Assembly (NCBI RefSeq): GCF_014637795.1
Contig: NZ_BMFD01000014.1
Span: forward strand, 1-55,346
Length of the DNA stretch: 55,346 nucleotides
Direction of reading: 5' to 3'
Source: Belliella aquatica
Lineage (GTDB): Bacteria; Bacteroidota; Bacteroidia; Cytophagales; Cyclobacteriaceae
Each line of letters opens with the position of its first letter. Positions within the stretch are counted from its first letter, which is position 1. The notes under the pieces were generated by a model. The model did no database searches. It was not told where the DNA came from and saw only the letters and a program-made list of their open reading frames with translations. Positions 36,799 to 45,949 of the stretch are shown here, one piece after another. The position numbers were made by a program, and so were the translations under genes.

Positions 36799-36986
36799 TT
36801 TAATAGTTTTTGATTTGTTAAAATTGAACCGCAAAGGTAAGTCAAGAATTTTCAAAATGAACTCCTTTGGCGGCGATAATTGGTTAAACATCAAAGAAAT
36901 GCCCTTTTGTTTAAGGATTTTAGAAGAAAAATGATTTAAACGTTTAATTTCCAAATATTTTAAAGGTGATTTTGTAAATTTAGTTC

Positions 36987-39900
36987 ATGAGGATCCTTTG
37001 TTTTATGTGGGGTTTTATTGCTTTTTCCCTACTCGGTTTTGGGTATTTTGAACATTCCAAAACTTTTGCCCAAGTTCAGGATTTTGAAAGCAACTTTGAG
37101 ATCGTAAATCATCCTGATGAATTTTTACCATTTTGGTCTGCAAATGAAGTTAGAAGTACTTCTGCAAGAGTTTTTCAGATCAATCAAGAAGGAAGAAATA
37201 GCTCTAGAGCATTGGCTGTACAGCCGATCAGTACTTTTGATGGTGTACTTTATACTCAGCTAGACTTGTCTGACATCACTGAACCTAAAGTTGCCTTTTT
37301 TGCAAAGACGATTCAAAATGGCTCAGGAAGCCGCTCAGCTTTGGTATTCATTTCTTTTTCCAATGATCAAGTGCAATATTCTTCACCCATTCAAATCGGG
37401 AATAATGATACTTTCAGTAATCAAAATTCTGATTTCAAATTATATGAATTAGCGATTCCTCAAAGCTACGCGCAAGAAGAACGTGTTTATTTGAAAATTG
37501 AAATCAAGTATGGTTCGGGATCAGGTTCTGCTGCAAGGGTTGTAGTGGATGACTTTGGGGTTTTTCCAGGAGATCAGCAAGTAGACCCAATTCAAATAGA
37601 TCAAACCATCATTTTGAACCCTTATGAATTACAAATTCAATTTGACAGAGCGATTCGGAATTTTGATGTAACGCAGATTACCCTTCAAGGAACAAAAGTT
37701 GAAGGGGTTAATTTTGTAGATGAAAATACTGCTGTAATTCAGACTTTTGACCCTCTGCCAAAAAGTAAATTTACATTGCTTTTGGAAGATATCTTGTCTG
37801 ACAAAGAAATCCTGACTGAACAGATAGCTTTTGAAGTTGACAATGAAAATATCCAGTTAGGGAGCATTCTTATAGAAAACCCAAAATTGATGAGGTTGAG
37901 TTTTAGTCATCCTTTTTTAAGTGCAGATGTCAGCCAAACTTCCAAATTCAAAATAAACGGGAAGAGCCCTTTATTGAGTACAATTGATGAAAATGGCTTT
38001 ACAATTTTTCTTGAGTTATCAGATGCGCTTCTTTTAGATCATGAAGTAAAAATAGAAATTGATGCCCTTAGAAATTCAGAATTGGAAATTGGTGAGCCTC
38101 AATCGCGAACATTCCTATATACAGATGAAATCGAGTCTATTTATGCGATCAAAGCACATCAAATCAATGTGCTTTCACTTTCTGAATTGGATTTTTCTTC
38201 ATTTGAGGCAAGTGATTTTTCTGTCCTAGATACAGATTTTGTCTTTTCTGAAGTCGAGAATTCTAATGACCAAAAATCATTTAACCTTAATTCTATATCA
38301 GAATTTGAAGAGAATGTGGTGTACACGCTCAGCATTCCTCCGAGGAAATCACCCAAAGGTAAGATGCTCAATGGCTCGTTTAGAGAATTTGTTTGGGATG
38401 CAACTCCTCCGGAACTTGTCCGAGTATTTGGCGTCCAGAAGGATGAAGTTTTAGTGATTTTCTCGGAGCCAATTGACCCTGTCTTTGGTGCGATTTTAAA
38501 TAATTACAGTATCAATGACCAAAATCCAAGCTCAGTGATTCTTCAGGAAGATCTAAGTTCTGTTCTCTTAAAATGGAGCTTCGATTTTGAAGATCAGTTA
38601 GAATATTCTATTAAGGTTTCGGGAATCCCCGATCTTGCGGGAAATTTTATGGACGAGATGACATTTTCTTTTATCTACGAGGCACCTAGAAATCTCGCTT
38701 TCAAAGACCTAATCATCAATGAAATTATGCCAGCCCCAAGAGCTGGAAATTCACTTCCTAATGTGGAATATATAGAGATTTTTAACCCAAGTGATAGTCC
38801 GATTTCATTGGGAGGATTCCAATTGGCAAACTCGAGAAGAACGACCACATTATCCAATGAGGTAATCTTGCCTCAAGAGTATGTGATTCTCTGTCCAAGA
38901 ACTCAAATCTCTCAATTCACAAGTTATGGTAGAGTAATGGGATTGACCAATTGGCCAACGCTTCTCAACTCGGCGGATCAAGTGAAGCTTTTTGATAATA
39001 CTGGATTGGTAATTGACAGTCTCAATTTTACTACAGCCAGTTTTGGAGGAAGTTCCTTTGCCTCAGGGGGATATAGCCTTGAAGTTGTTAATCCGTTTAT
39101 CAAGTGCAATTTATCGGGAAATGTAAGAACCACCATTGCAGCTGAACGCGGGACGCCTGGAAAAGTAAATTCTGTGTTTGACGATACTCCTGATATGTCG
39201 AATCCTGTTTTGCTGACCGCAAAAGTGAATAATTCAAATCAAGTGTCACTTGAGTTTTCAAAAAGTCTGAGTCTCAATTTAGAAAATCTCACTTGGGAAT
39301 TAAGTCCAAATTTGGCAATTCAATCAGTCAGCATAGGAGAAAATCAAGAAACTTTGATCGTGACTTTTGAAGAAATCATTCAGGAAGGAACGCAATATTT
39401 GATTCGTGTCAAAGGGCTAAGAGATTGTGTGGGGAATCTGATTCGAGAAGGTGAAAATGAAGCTAATTTCACCATTCCATCTCCTGCTGAGTTGGGTGAT
39501 GTCATCATCAATGAGGTGCTTTTCAATGCCAATACAGGAGGACCAAAGTTCGTTGAAGTCTACAATCAATCCGATAAATTTATCAACCTGAAAGACTGGA
39601 AGCTCGCGAATTTGAATTCTGATAATGAAATAGCAAATCGACGAATTGTATCCAATGCTGATTTGATAATTGCTCCAAAAAGCTTTTTGGTATTTACGAC
39701 GGATAGTAATAGGCTTTTATCAGAATATCCTAAAGGAGTCAACGACAACTTTGTGGAACTTTCTTCCCTGCCAAGTTATCCTCAAGCAGCAGGGAACGTT
39801 GTCTGGCTTGATCCGGAGGAAGAGCTTGTTGATATTTTCTCATATAATGAAAAAATGCATCATCGCTTATTGAAGGAAGTTAGAGGGGTTTCTCTTGAGC

Positions 39901-40331
39901 GGCTATCACCTACGGAGCCAACTCAAAATCCGGAAAATTGGAAATCAGCATCTGCTTCTGTTGGGTATGCAAGTCCGGGATTCAGAAATTCAAATCTATT
40001 TGAAGGTTCGGCTGATTTTGGAATCAAAATCAATCCAAAGGTATTTGTTCCTGATGCGGCAGGTGAGCAAAATTTCACAACACTTTCATACAAAATGGAT
40101 CAAGCTGGCAGTTTAGCAACAATCAGAATCTACTCGGTAAGTGGTCAATTGATACGTGAATTGTGTCAAAATGATATTTGGGGAACCTCTGGATTTTATA
40201 CTTGGGATGGAACAGATTCGAGCAGTAGAAAAGTGAGACCCGGTTATTATGTTGTTACTATCGACCTGTTTGACATGCAGGGAAATGTAAATCAAATAAA
40301 AAAAACTGTGGTTGTTGCAACAAAATTTTAA
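36987..40331 (+). CDS. Large secreted protein with lamin-tail domains and a C-terminal T9SS-type region
   Basis: A 1114-residue secreted protein. The signal peptide is at 1-29 (FMWGFIAFSLLGFGYF). The middle holds Ig-like/fibronectin-like repeats, and two lamin-tail-domain units begin LIINEIMPAPRAGNSLPNV and VIINEVLFNANTGGPKFVEV. The end, from FVPDAAGEQNFTT through IRIYSVSGQLIREL to RPGYYVVTIDLFDMQGNV, resembles FlgD-Ig-like C-terminal modules used by Bacteroidota sorting systems. No catalytic site is visible, so a surface or matrix-binding structural role is the likeliest. The gene is alone. Confidence 0.8.
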   Translation: MRILCFMWGFIAFSLLGFGYFEHSKTFAQVQDFESNFEIVNHPDEFLPFWSANEVRSTSARVFQINQEGRNSSRALAVQPISTFDGVLYTQLDLSDITEPKVAFFAKTIQNGSGSRSALVFISFSNDQVQYSSPIQIGNNDTFSNQNSDFKLYELAIPQSYAQEERVYLKIEIKYGSGSGSAARVVVDDFGVFPGDQQVDPIQIDQTIILNPYELQIQFDRAIRNFDVTQITLQGTKVEGVNFVDENTAVIQTFDPLPKSKFTLLLEDILSDKEILTEQIAFEVDNENIQLGSILIENPKLMRLSFSHPFLSADVSQTSKFKINGKSPLLSTIDENGFTIFLELSDALLLDHEVKIEIDALRNSELEIGEPQSRTFLYTDEIESIYAIKAHQINVLSLSELDFSSFEASDFSVLDTDFVFSEVENSNDQKSFNLNSISEFEENVVYTLSIPPRKSPKGKMLNGSFREFVWDATPPELVRVFGVQKDEVLVIFSEPIDPVFGAILNNYSINDQNPSSVILQEDLSSVLLKWSFDFEDQLEYSIKVSGIPDLAGNFMDEMTFSFIYEAPRNLAFKDLIINEIMPAPRAGNSLPNVEYIEIFNPSDSPISLGGFQLANSRRTTTLSNEVILPQEYVILCPRTQISQFTSYGRVMGLTNWPTLLNSADQVKLFDNTGLVIDSLNFTTASFGGSSFASGGYSLEVVNPFIKCNLSGNVRTTIAAERGTPGKVNSVFDDTPDMSNPVLLTAKVNNSNQVSLEFSKSLSLNLENLTWELSPNLAIQSVSIGENQETLIVTFEEIIQEGTQYLIRVKGLRDCVGNLIREGENEANFTIPSPAELGDVIINEVLFNANTGGPKFVEVYNQSDKFINLKDWKLANLNSDNEIANRRIVSNADLIIAPKSFLVFTTDSNRLLSEYPKGVNDNFVELSSLPSYPQAAGNVVWLDPEEELVDIFSYNEKMHHRLLKEVRGVSLERLSPTEPTQNPENWKSASASVGYASPGFRNSNLFEGSADFGIKINPKVFVPDAAGEQNFTTLSYKMDQAGSLATIRIYSVSGQLIRELCQNDIWGTSGFYTWDGTDSSSRKVRPGYYVVTIDLFDMQGNVNQIKKTVVVATKF

Positions 40332-40396
40332 GAAATATTTCAATACCAATTTAATATTTCATATTTTGATAGCCTGAACCTCAAAAGACACCTAAA

Positions 40397-40552
40397 ATGA
40401 ACCATGACATTATTGCTCAAACCTTAAGAACCTACTTTGTAGAAAAAGGGAAAACAATTCAAGTTATTCAGCGCTATCTCAGGATGAAATACCGCTTGGT
40501 AATGGATGAAAAATTACTCGAAAAGAGACTTCAAAACCTCTCAATAAATTAA
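40397..40552 (+). CDS. Possible small protein of 51 residues
   Basis: An ATG-initiated frame of 51 codons runs to TAA at 40550. The product is basic and mostly helical (MNHDIIAQTLRTYFVEKGKT, then QVIQRYLRMKYRLVMDE), with no signal peptide or cysteine. It is followed at once by a strong terminator, so it has its own short transcript end. Codon use is ordinary. It could also be the tail of a longer ancestral gene. No family is recognised. Confidence 0.5.
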   Translation: MNHDIIAQTLRTYFVEKGKTIQVIQRYLRMKYRLVMDEKLLEKRLQNLSIN

Positions 40553-40577
40553 AAACCGCCTTGTGCGGTTTTTTTAT
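40551..40577 (+). terminator. Terminator after the 51-codon ORF
   Basis: A 9-bp stem AAAAACCGC / GCGGTTTTT with a 5-nt loop continues into a T-run. It starts inside the stop codon. Confidence 0.85.
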
Positions 40578-40664
40578 TTTTGATTTCCAAAACCTAAGTG
40601 TATTTTAGCAACTTTTAAACCTGATGGGTCTAAAAAGAGTATAACTTCACTAAACTACGAGGCC

Positions 40665-41048
40665 ATGAGTCAAGATCAGAAAACAGCTTATTCCCCTGAC
40701 GAATTAAAGGAATTTGAAGAGATAATATTACAAAAACTTGGTGTTGCTAAAGCAGAGTTAAATTCACTGAAAGAAACACTGAGCAAGAAGAATGATACTG
40801 GAACTGACTTTACTGCATCTACATCCAAACTTTTAGAAGATGGAGCAGATACGCTCGAAAGAGAGAACATGAGTCAATTGGCAGCGAGACAGCAGAAGTT
40901 TATTATTAACTTAGAAAATGCACTCGTAAGAATCAAGAATGGAACTTATGGCGTGTGCGTAGACACGGGTAAGCTGATTGCAAAAGAAAGGTTGAAAGCG
41001 GTTCCGCACACGATGCATTCTATTGAAGCAAAATTAGCGAAAAAGTAA
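40665..41048 (+). CDS. TraR/DksA-family regulator
   Basis: A 127-residue DksA-like protein that would bind the RNA-polymerase secondary channel. The N-terminal half is a coiled coil (YSPDELKEFEEIILQKLG and LKETLSKKND), and the C-terminal half reads RIKNGTYGVCVDTGKLIAKE and RLKAVPHTMHSIEAK, matching TraR/DksA zinc-finger regions. Only one cysteine remains in GVCVDTG instead of four, so zinc is probably not bound by the usual site. It begins an operon with scpB. Confidence 0.85.
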   Translation: MSQDQKTAYSPDELKEFEEIILQKLGVAKAELNSLKETLSKKNDTGTDFTASTSKLLEDGADTLERENMSQLAARQQKFIINLENALVRIKNGTYGVCVDTGKLIAKERLKAVPHTMHSIEAKLAKK

Positions 41049-41049
41049 T

Positions 41050-41610
41050 TTGGACTTTCTGCACAGACATATTGAAGCATTGGTCTTTTGCTCTCCTTCA
41101 CCGATCAGCACTGATGAAATTCAAAAGTGTCTCTCTGAGATGTTTGAATCAGAATTACCTAAGGAGCATATTTTAGCTGCACTTTCAGATTTGCAGTTGA
41201 AATATGCCACCGAGGATTTTTCTTTTGGACTTGAGCAAATTGCTGGAGGGTATCAATTTTTAACCAAACCTGCTTATCAAAGCAGTATTTCGATTTTGCT
41301 TAAGCAGCAATCTCAAAAACGACTTTCCACTGCACAATTGGAAACACTTTCTATTATTGCTTATAAACAACCTGTTACAAAAACAGAAGTAGAGCAAATC
41401 CGCGGAGTGAGTTGCGATTATTCAATTCAAAAATTATTGGAGAAGGAACTTCTTACTATTAAGGGGAAAGCAGAAACCATCGGAAGGCCGATTTTGTATG
41501 GTACGAGTGAAAAATTCATGGAATATTTTGGAATCAACGCACTTACTGATCTTCCACAGCCGAAAGATTTCACTTCAGAAGAAAATCAAATCGGTGAAGT
41601 AAAAGATTAG
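41050..41610 (+). CDS. scpB: Segregation and condensation protein B
   Basis: A 186-residue partner of ScpA and Smc in the bacterial condensin complex. Two winged-helix domains are visible: residues about 1-80 (HIEALVFCSPSPISTDEIQK) and about 95-165 (LSTAQLETLSIIAYKQPVTK, then EVEQIRGVSCDYSIQKLLE). The best start is TTG at 41050, one base after the DksA stop; no ATG gives a complete N-terminus. The stop overlaps the convergent protease gene by 4 nt. Confidence 0.93.
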   Translation: MDFLHRHIEALVFCSPSPISTDEIQKCLSEMFESELPKEHILAALSDLQLKYATEDFSFGLEQIAGGYQFLTKPAYQSSISILLKQQSQKRLSTAQLETLSIIAYKQPVTKTEVEQIRGVSCDYSIQKLLEKELLTIKGKAETIGRPILYGTSEKFMEYFGINALTDLPQPKDFTSEENQIGEVKD

Positions 41611-42233
41611 CTTTTGATTCTCACTTCTGCATGACTTGATATCAGGTATTTTTTTCCAGATCCGATTTCTAAACAAAGTACACGAGTCCGACGAGTTTCT
41701 AACTTTTCAAAGAGGCGTCCGCGAATTTCGAATTGTGTTCCTATTTTGACTTGCTGTAAATATTGGACATCATCCCCCTTTTCTGCTTGATCAAATTTGC
41801 GCAGTTCTACCATCAAGAAAAAATCAGATCCTGAACTTGCTTTTGGATTTATCATGTGTCTTTTTAGTGGAATCAAGATATCTCTTGGGAAAATATTCAC
41901 TTCAAGCAAAGGCTCCATTAATTCTTGAAATGACTTTTTCCATTCTCCCCCGTGAGGTTTGATCCTGAGACCAAACTTTGTAAATGCTCTATAATGAGCT
42001 ACTTCATGAACATAAGTGATTAGAAATTGATAAGGGTTTAAATTGTGGTTGATTGTGATCGTCTGCACTTTTTTGTCTCTCCTGTAGCGAAAATCACCCA
42101 GCTTCGTGTTTCTTTCTCTTGTGATGTAAAAATTGAAAGGATCCTCTTTCCATATGTCGAAGCAATAATTTACAGCCCCTTTTGGGACATGCTTCTCGAA
42201 GGCCTCGTAAAAACTCTGATCTTTATTCACCAT
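41607..42233 (-). CDS. SprT-like zinc metalloprotease domain protein
   Basis: A 208-residue protein with the zinc motif HEVAH at about 76-80 (ITYVHEVAHYRAF), preceded by the SprT-like ITINHNLNPYQFL and followed by KPHGGEWKKSFQELM. The metal and catalytic residues are complete, as in the SprT/SPRTN group. An upstream extension reaches 42254; the ATG at 42233 (MVNKDQSF) is the more usual start. The C-terminal third (VKIGTQFEIRGRLFEKLETR) resembles a small beta-barrel that may bind nucleic acid or substrate. Cellular target unknown. Confidence 0.8.
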   Translation of the reverse strand: MVNKDQSFYEAFEKHVPKGAVNYCFDIWKEDPFNFYITRERNTKLGDFRYRRDKKVQTITINHNLNPYQFLITYVHEVAHYRAFTKFGLRIKPHGGEWKKSFQELMEPLLEVNIFPRDILIPLKRHMINPKASSGSDFFLMVELRKFDQAEKGDDVQYLQQVKIGTQFEIRGRLFEKLETRRTRVLCLEIGSGKKYLISSHAEVRIKS

Positions 42234-42407
42234 GCTAATATAGGAAGAGATCAAATTATCATCGTTAGGAAAATGGATTTTTCAAATTGATTCAGCCTCT
42301 GTTGTACATTTTCTTTTTTTGATAGACGAAATTAAAATTTAAATCAACATATTAGAGTGAGTTTTGATGTGGAGAAGTTGGGTTTGATTTTTACTTTAAA
42401 ATAATCT

Positions 42408-43646
42408 ATGAATTCAAAATTACTCGTTCGGCTTTCGTTGATCTTCAATTACATGGTTTTTGCCGTTTTGCTCAATTCGGTCGGTGCAGTTATCCTGCAA
42501 GTGCAGCGCACTTATGATGTGAGCAAGGCAGAAGCTTCAGTTCTTGAAGGCTTCAAAGATTTACCTATTGCAATCTTTTCATTCATTGTAGCTTCTTTTC
42601 TTCCAAAGTTAGGAATCAGAAAAGGGATGTTGATTGCCCTTTTTGCTGTGGCCGGACTTTGTTTTATGATGCCGATGGCGGCGGATGAGTTTTGGTATTT
42701 CAAGTTGCTCTTCGCTGTAGTAGGAATTTCCTTTGCTGTGATCAAAGTGTCTGTTTTCGCTACCATCGGATTGGTAACGAACAGTACCAAGGAACACAGC
42801 AGCTTGATGAGCTCAATAGAAGGTTTCTTTATGGTGGGCGTTCTTCTGGGAAATGTCTTCTTCAGCTTGTTTGTTGATGATGCCAACCCCAATTCGAGTA
42901 CTTGGCTGAATATTTACTGGTATCTGGGAGCCATGACTTTAATGGCTGCCTTGCTTTTGTACTTTGCCCAGATCAATGAATCAGAGTCTAGAAGGGAAGA
43001 CTCAAAGGCCTCGGAGGATTTTATGGAAATGCTCAAATTGGTTATCAAGCCCTTGGTGTTGGTATTTGCCGCATCGGCATTTCTATTTGTTTTGATCGAG
43101 CAGAGTTTTATGACTTGGACGCCTACATTCTATCAGGATGTGCTACAAGTCCCTGCAAGTATGGGAATCCAAGCAGGGGCAGTTTTAGCAGGAGCACTGG
43201 CCGTGGGAAGGTTATTGGCAGGAATTATTCTTCGGAAAATACATTGGCTCACTTTCACCTTAACGTGTACCATTTTGGTTGGCGTTTGTGTGATTTTAAC
43301 TTTGCCCTTGACCACCAATCAGCCTGAACTTACCGAAACGATAACTTGGTTCAATGCGCCTTTTGTTGTCTATCTTTTTCCGATTTTAGGAGTTTTCTTA
43401 GCACCAATTTATCCTACGATCAATTCTGTTGTGCTAAGTGCCCTGCCAAAATATATGCAAAGTTCTATGTCAGGTTTGATCGTTGTTTTCTCAGCATTGG
43501 GCGGGACGACAGGGTCGATAGTCACAGGACATATATTTGAAGCTTACGGAGGAACTAATGCCTTTTATTTCTCCTTATTACCTATTGCAGCACTATGTGT
43601 GGTGCTGATTTTGCTCTATAGACAAGTAAGAAAACAAGCCGAATGA
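42408..43646 (+). CDS. Major facilitator superfamily sugar transporter
   Basis: A 412-residue protein with about 12 helices. The cytoplasmic loop after helix 2 (LPKLGIRKGM) and the polar helix pair in the second half (FLFVLIEQSFMTWTPTFYQD) fit the MFS superfamily, FucP/YbjJ-like. The trehalase gene overlaps it by 4 nt (ATGA), so the substrate is probably trehalose or another alpha-glucoside (inference from context). The ATG at 42408 is followed by NSKLLVRLSLIFNYMVFAVL, the first helix. Confidence 0.85.
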   Translation: MNSKLLVRLSLIFNYMVFAVLLNSVGAVILQVQRTYDVSKAEASVLEGFKDLPIAIFSFIVASFLPKLGIRKGMLIALFAVAGLCFMMPMAADEFWYFKLLFAVVGISFAVIKVSVFATIGLVTNSTKEHSSLMSSIEGFFMVGVLLGNVFFSLFVDDANPNSSTWLNIYWYLGAMTLMAALLLYFAQINESESRREDSKASEDFMEMLKLVIKPLVLVFAASAFLFVLIEQSFMTWTPTFYQDVLQVPASMGIQAGAVLAGALAVGRLLAGIILRKIHWLTFTLTCTILVGVCVILTLPLTTNQPELTETITWFNAPFVVYLFPILGVFLAPIYPTINSVVLSALPKYMQSSMSGLIVVFSALGGTTGSIVTGHIFEAYGGTNAFYFSLLPIAALCVVLILLYRQVRKQAE

Positions 43647-45169
43647 AATTTTACGAACAGCCAGAGGATTTATATTTAGCACTTTTTGAGGTTGTGCAGA
43701 TGAGTGGGGTCTTCCCTGACTCCAAAACGTTTGTGGATTGTATTCCAAAACGAGATGCACACGATATTTTAAGCGATTTCTACAGAGCCTTAAAAAGTAA
43801 GGATTTCGATCTAAGGACTTTCATTGAAGAGAATTTCATCCTACCTGAGGAAATTGAGCATAAAGAAATGCAATTCCCTGAAGGAATCAACCTAGAACAA
43901 AGGCTGAAACTTCAGTGGGATTACCTGACACGCGATGCAGATGAAGAAGTGGAAGGCTCGAGCCTGATTCCGCTGCCACAACCTTATATTGTTCCTGGTG
44001 GGAGATTTCAGGAAATTTATTATTGGGACAGTTATTTTACCATGCTCGGGCTCAAAGCCTCTGGAAGGGTAGATTTGATAGAGGATATGGTGGAAAATTT
44101 TGCTCACCTTATTCGGACAGTTGGCCATATCCCCAATGGGAATAGAACCTATTTTCTTTCAAGATCTCAGCCGCCATTTTTTTCCAAAATGGTTGAACTC
44201 TTGGCTGAAGTAAAAGGCGATAAGGAGGTCATTAAAGATTATTTGACTGAAATCTGGGTAGAATATTTATACTGGATCGAAGGCGAGACAGAGATTCCAT
44301 TGCCTGGAAAATATTACAAGAGAGTGGTCAGAATGGATGACGACACTGCCTTGAATAGATATTGGGATGATGAGAATACACCAAGAGCAGAATCCTACGT
44401 GGAGGATATAGAACTTTCAGATCAGAGCAGGCGCTATCCGGAGAAGCTCTACCGTAACCTCAGAGCCGCATGCGAGTCAGGATGGGATTTCAGTTCTAGG
44501 TGGTTATACGACCCTATGGATCTTAAAAGTGTCCAAACGATCGCTCTGGTTCCTGTGGATTTGAACGTATTGATTGCAGAAACAGAGAGAATCATCATTG
44601 ACTCGATGGAGCTGTATGGTGAAGATGAGCAAGTCATCACCCGAATGAAAAATTTCAGAAAGAATAGAATAGAAGGTATTGAGCGCTATTGTTGGGAAGA
44701 GGAGCGAGGGATTTTCCTTGATTTTCACATCAAGTTCAAAGAAAAAGTCGATAGACCCTCTTTAGCGATGCTTTATCCCCTTTGGGCAAAAATCGTAGAA
44801 CCTGTTCAAGCAGATCGGGTGTTGGATTATGTAGAAAAACACTTTTTGAAAGCTGGCGGACTTGTCACCACAGAGATCAATTCAGGACAGCAATGGGACG
44901 CGCCCAATGGCTGGGCTCCATTACAGTGGATTGGATTTCAGGCGATGTTAAATTACGGCAGAGAAGACATGGCTAGGATACTTGCAGAAAGATGGACGAA
45001 ACTCAATGAGTCTGTTTTTGAACGAACAGGCAAGATGATGGAAAAATATAATGTGGAAGATCTAACCTTGGAAGCTGGGGGAGGAGAATATCCTGTGCAA
45101 GATGGCTTTGGCTGGACAAACGGAGTTTATCTGGCGATGAAAGCTTGGCTGAAGGAAAATGCTAAATAA
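43643..45169 (+). CDS. treA: Trehalase (glycoside hydrolase family 37)
   Basis: A 508-residue enzyme that splits trehalose into two glucoses. The two family signatures are present: PGGRFQEIYYWDSYFTMLGL near residue 120 and QWDAPNGWAPLQWIG near 420. Residue length and intact catalytic-region motifs suggest activity. No signal peptide is seen, which fits a cytoplasmic TreF-like enzyme fed by the MFS transporter. The start overlaps the transporter stop by 4 nt; the SDR gene follows. Confidence 0.94.
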   Translation: MKFYEQPEDLYLALFEVVQMSGVFPDSKTFVDCIPKRDAHDILSDFYRALKSKDFDLRTFIEENFILPEEIEHKEMQFPEGINLEQRLKLQWDYLTRDADEEVEGSSLIPLPQPYIVPGGRFQEIYYWDSYFTMLGLKASGRVDLIEDMVENFAHLIRTVGHIPNGNRTYFLSRSQPPFFSKMVELLAEVKGDKEVIKDYLTEIWVEYLYWIEGETEIPLPGKYYKRVVRMDDDTALNRYWDDENTPRAESYVEDIELSDQSRRYPEKLYRNLRAACESGWDFSSRWLYDPMDLKSVQTIALVPVDLNVLIAETERIIIDSMELYGEDEQVITRMKNFRKNRIEGIERYCWEEERGIFLDFHIKFKEKVDRPSLAMLYPLWAKIVEPVQADRVLDYVEKHFLKAGGLVTTEINSGQQWDAPNGWAPLQWIGFQAMLNYGREDMARILAERWTKLNESVFERTGKMMEKYNVEDLTLEAGGGEYPVQDGFGWTNGVYLAMKAWLKENAK

Positions 45170-45188
45170 AGAATTGGTTTTAGAAATT

Positions 45189-45947
45189 ATGGATAGAAAA
45201 ATTGCCCTCATCACAGGAGCCACCTCAGGAATCGGAAAAGCAACAGCGATTGCATTAGCTCAACTTGGCTATCATATTATCGCAACGGGAAGAAGAAAGG
45301 AGAGATTGGATTCTTTGAAAGAAGAATTGCCTGATGGAATAGATTTTTTTCCACTTTGCTTCGATGTTAGAGATAAAGAAGCTGTGCACTCAGCTATTTC
45401 AGGATTGCCTGATAATTGGAAAAACATAGATGTTTTGGTCAATAATGCAGGGAATGCCCATGGCCTAGACCCCATTCAATCGGGTTCTTTGGAGGATTGG
45501 GATGCCATGATGGATATCAATGTTAAAGGTTTACTTTATGTATCCCACGAAGTAATGCCCATTATGATAGCTAGAAAATCAGGTATCATAGTCAATATTG
45601 GATCGATTGCAGGTAAAGAAGTCTATCCGAATGGAAATGTGTATTGCGGCTCTAAGCATGCAGTCGATGCGATCACGAATGGAATGCGCATGGATTTGAA
45701 TCCTTATGGGATCAAAGTGATAGGCGTTCATCCGGGTTTGGTAAAAACTGAATTCTCAATAGTCAGATTTAAAGGTGATGCTGAGAGGTCGGATAAAGTA
45801 TATCAAGGTTTTGAGCCTTTACTCCCTGAGGATATTGCAGATACCATTGCATTTGCCGTGAGCAGACCAAAGCATGTGGTGCTTGCAGATATTGTGATGC
45901 TCCCGACCGCTCAAGCTTCGGCGACGATTGTGAACAAAAACTTATAG
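45189..45947 (+). CDS. Short-chain dehydrogenase/reductase (YdfG-like)
   Basis: A 252-residue NAD(P)H-dependent reductase of the SDR family. The cofactor motif TGATSGIGKATA at 8-19, NNAGNAHG, and the catalytic Ser in IVNIGSIAG with YCGSKHAVD (Tyr-x-x-x-Lys) are all present. The YdfG-like HPGLVKTEFSIVRFKGD tail is typical of 3-hydroxy acid/serine dehydrogenases. An ATG at 45159 overlaps the trehalase gene; 45189 (MDRKIALITG) is the usual start. It is co-oriented with the trehalase set. Confidence 0.9.
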   Translation: MDRKIALITGATSGIGKATAIALAQLGYHIIATGRRKERLDSLKEELPDGIDFFPLCFDVRDKEAVHSAISGLPDNWKNIDVLVNNAGNAHGLDPIQSGSLEDWDAMMDINVKGLLYVSHEVMPIMIARKSGIIVNIGSIAGKEVYPNGNVYCGSKHAVDAITNGMRMDLNPYGIKVIGVHPGLVKTEFSIVRFKGDAERSDKVYQGFEPLLPEDIADTIAFAVSRPKHVVLADIVMLPTAQASATIVNKNL

Positions 45948-45949
45948 AT

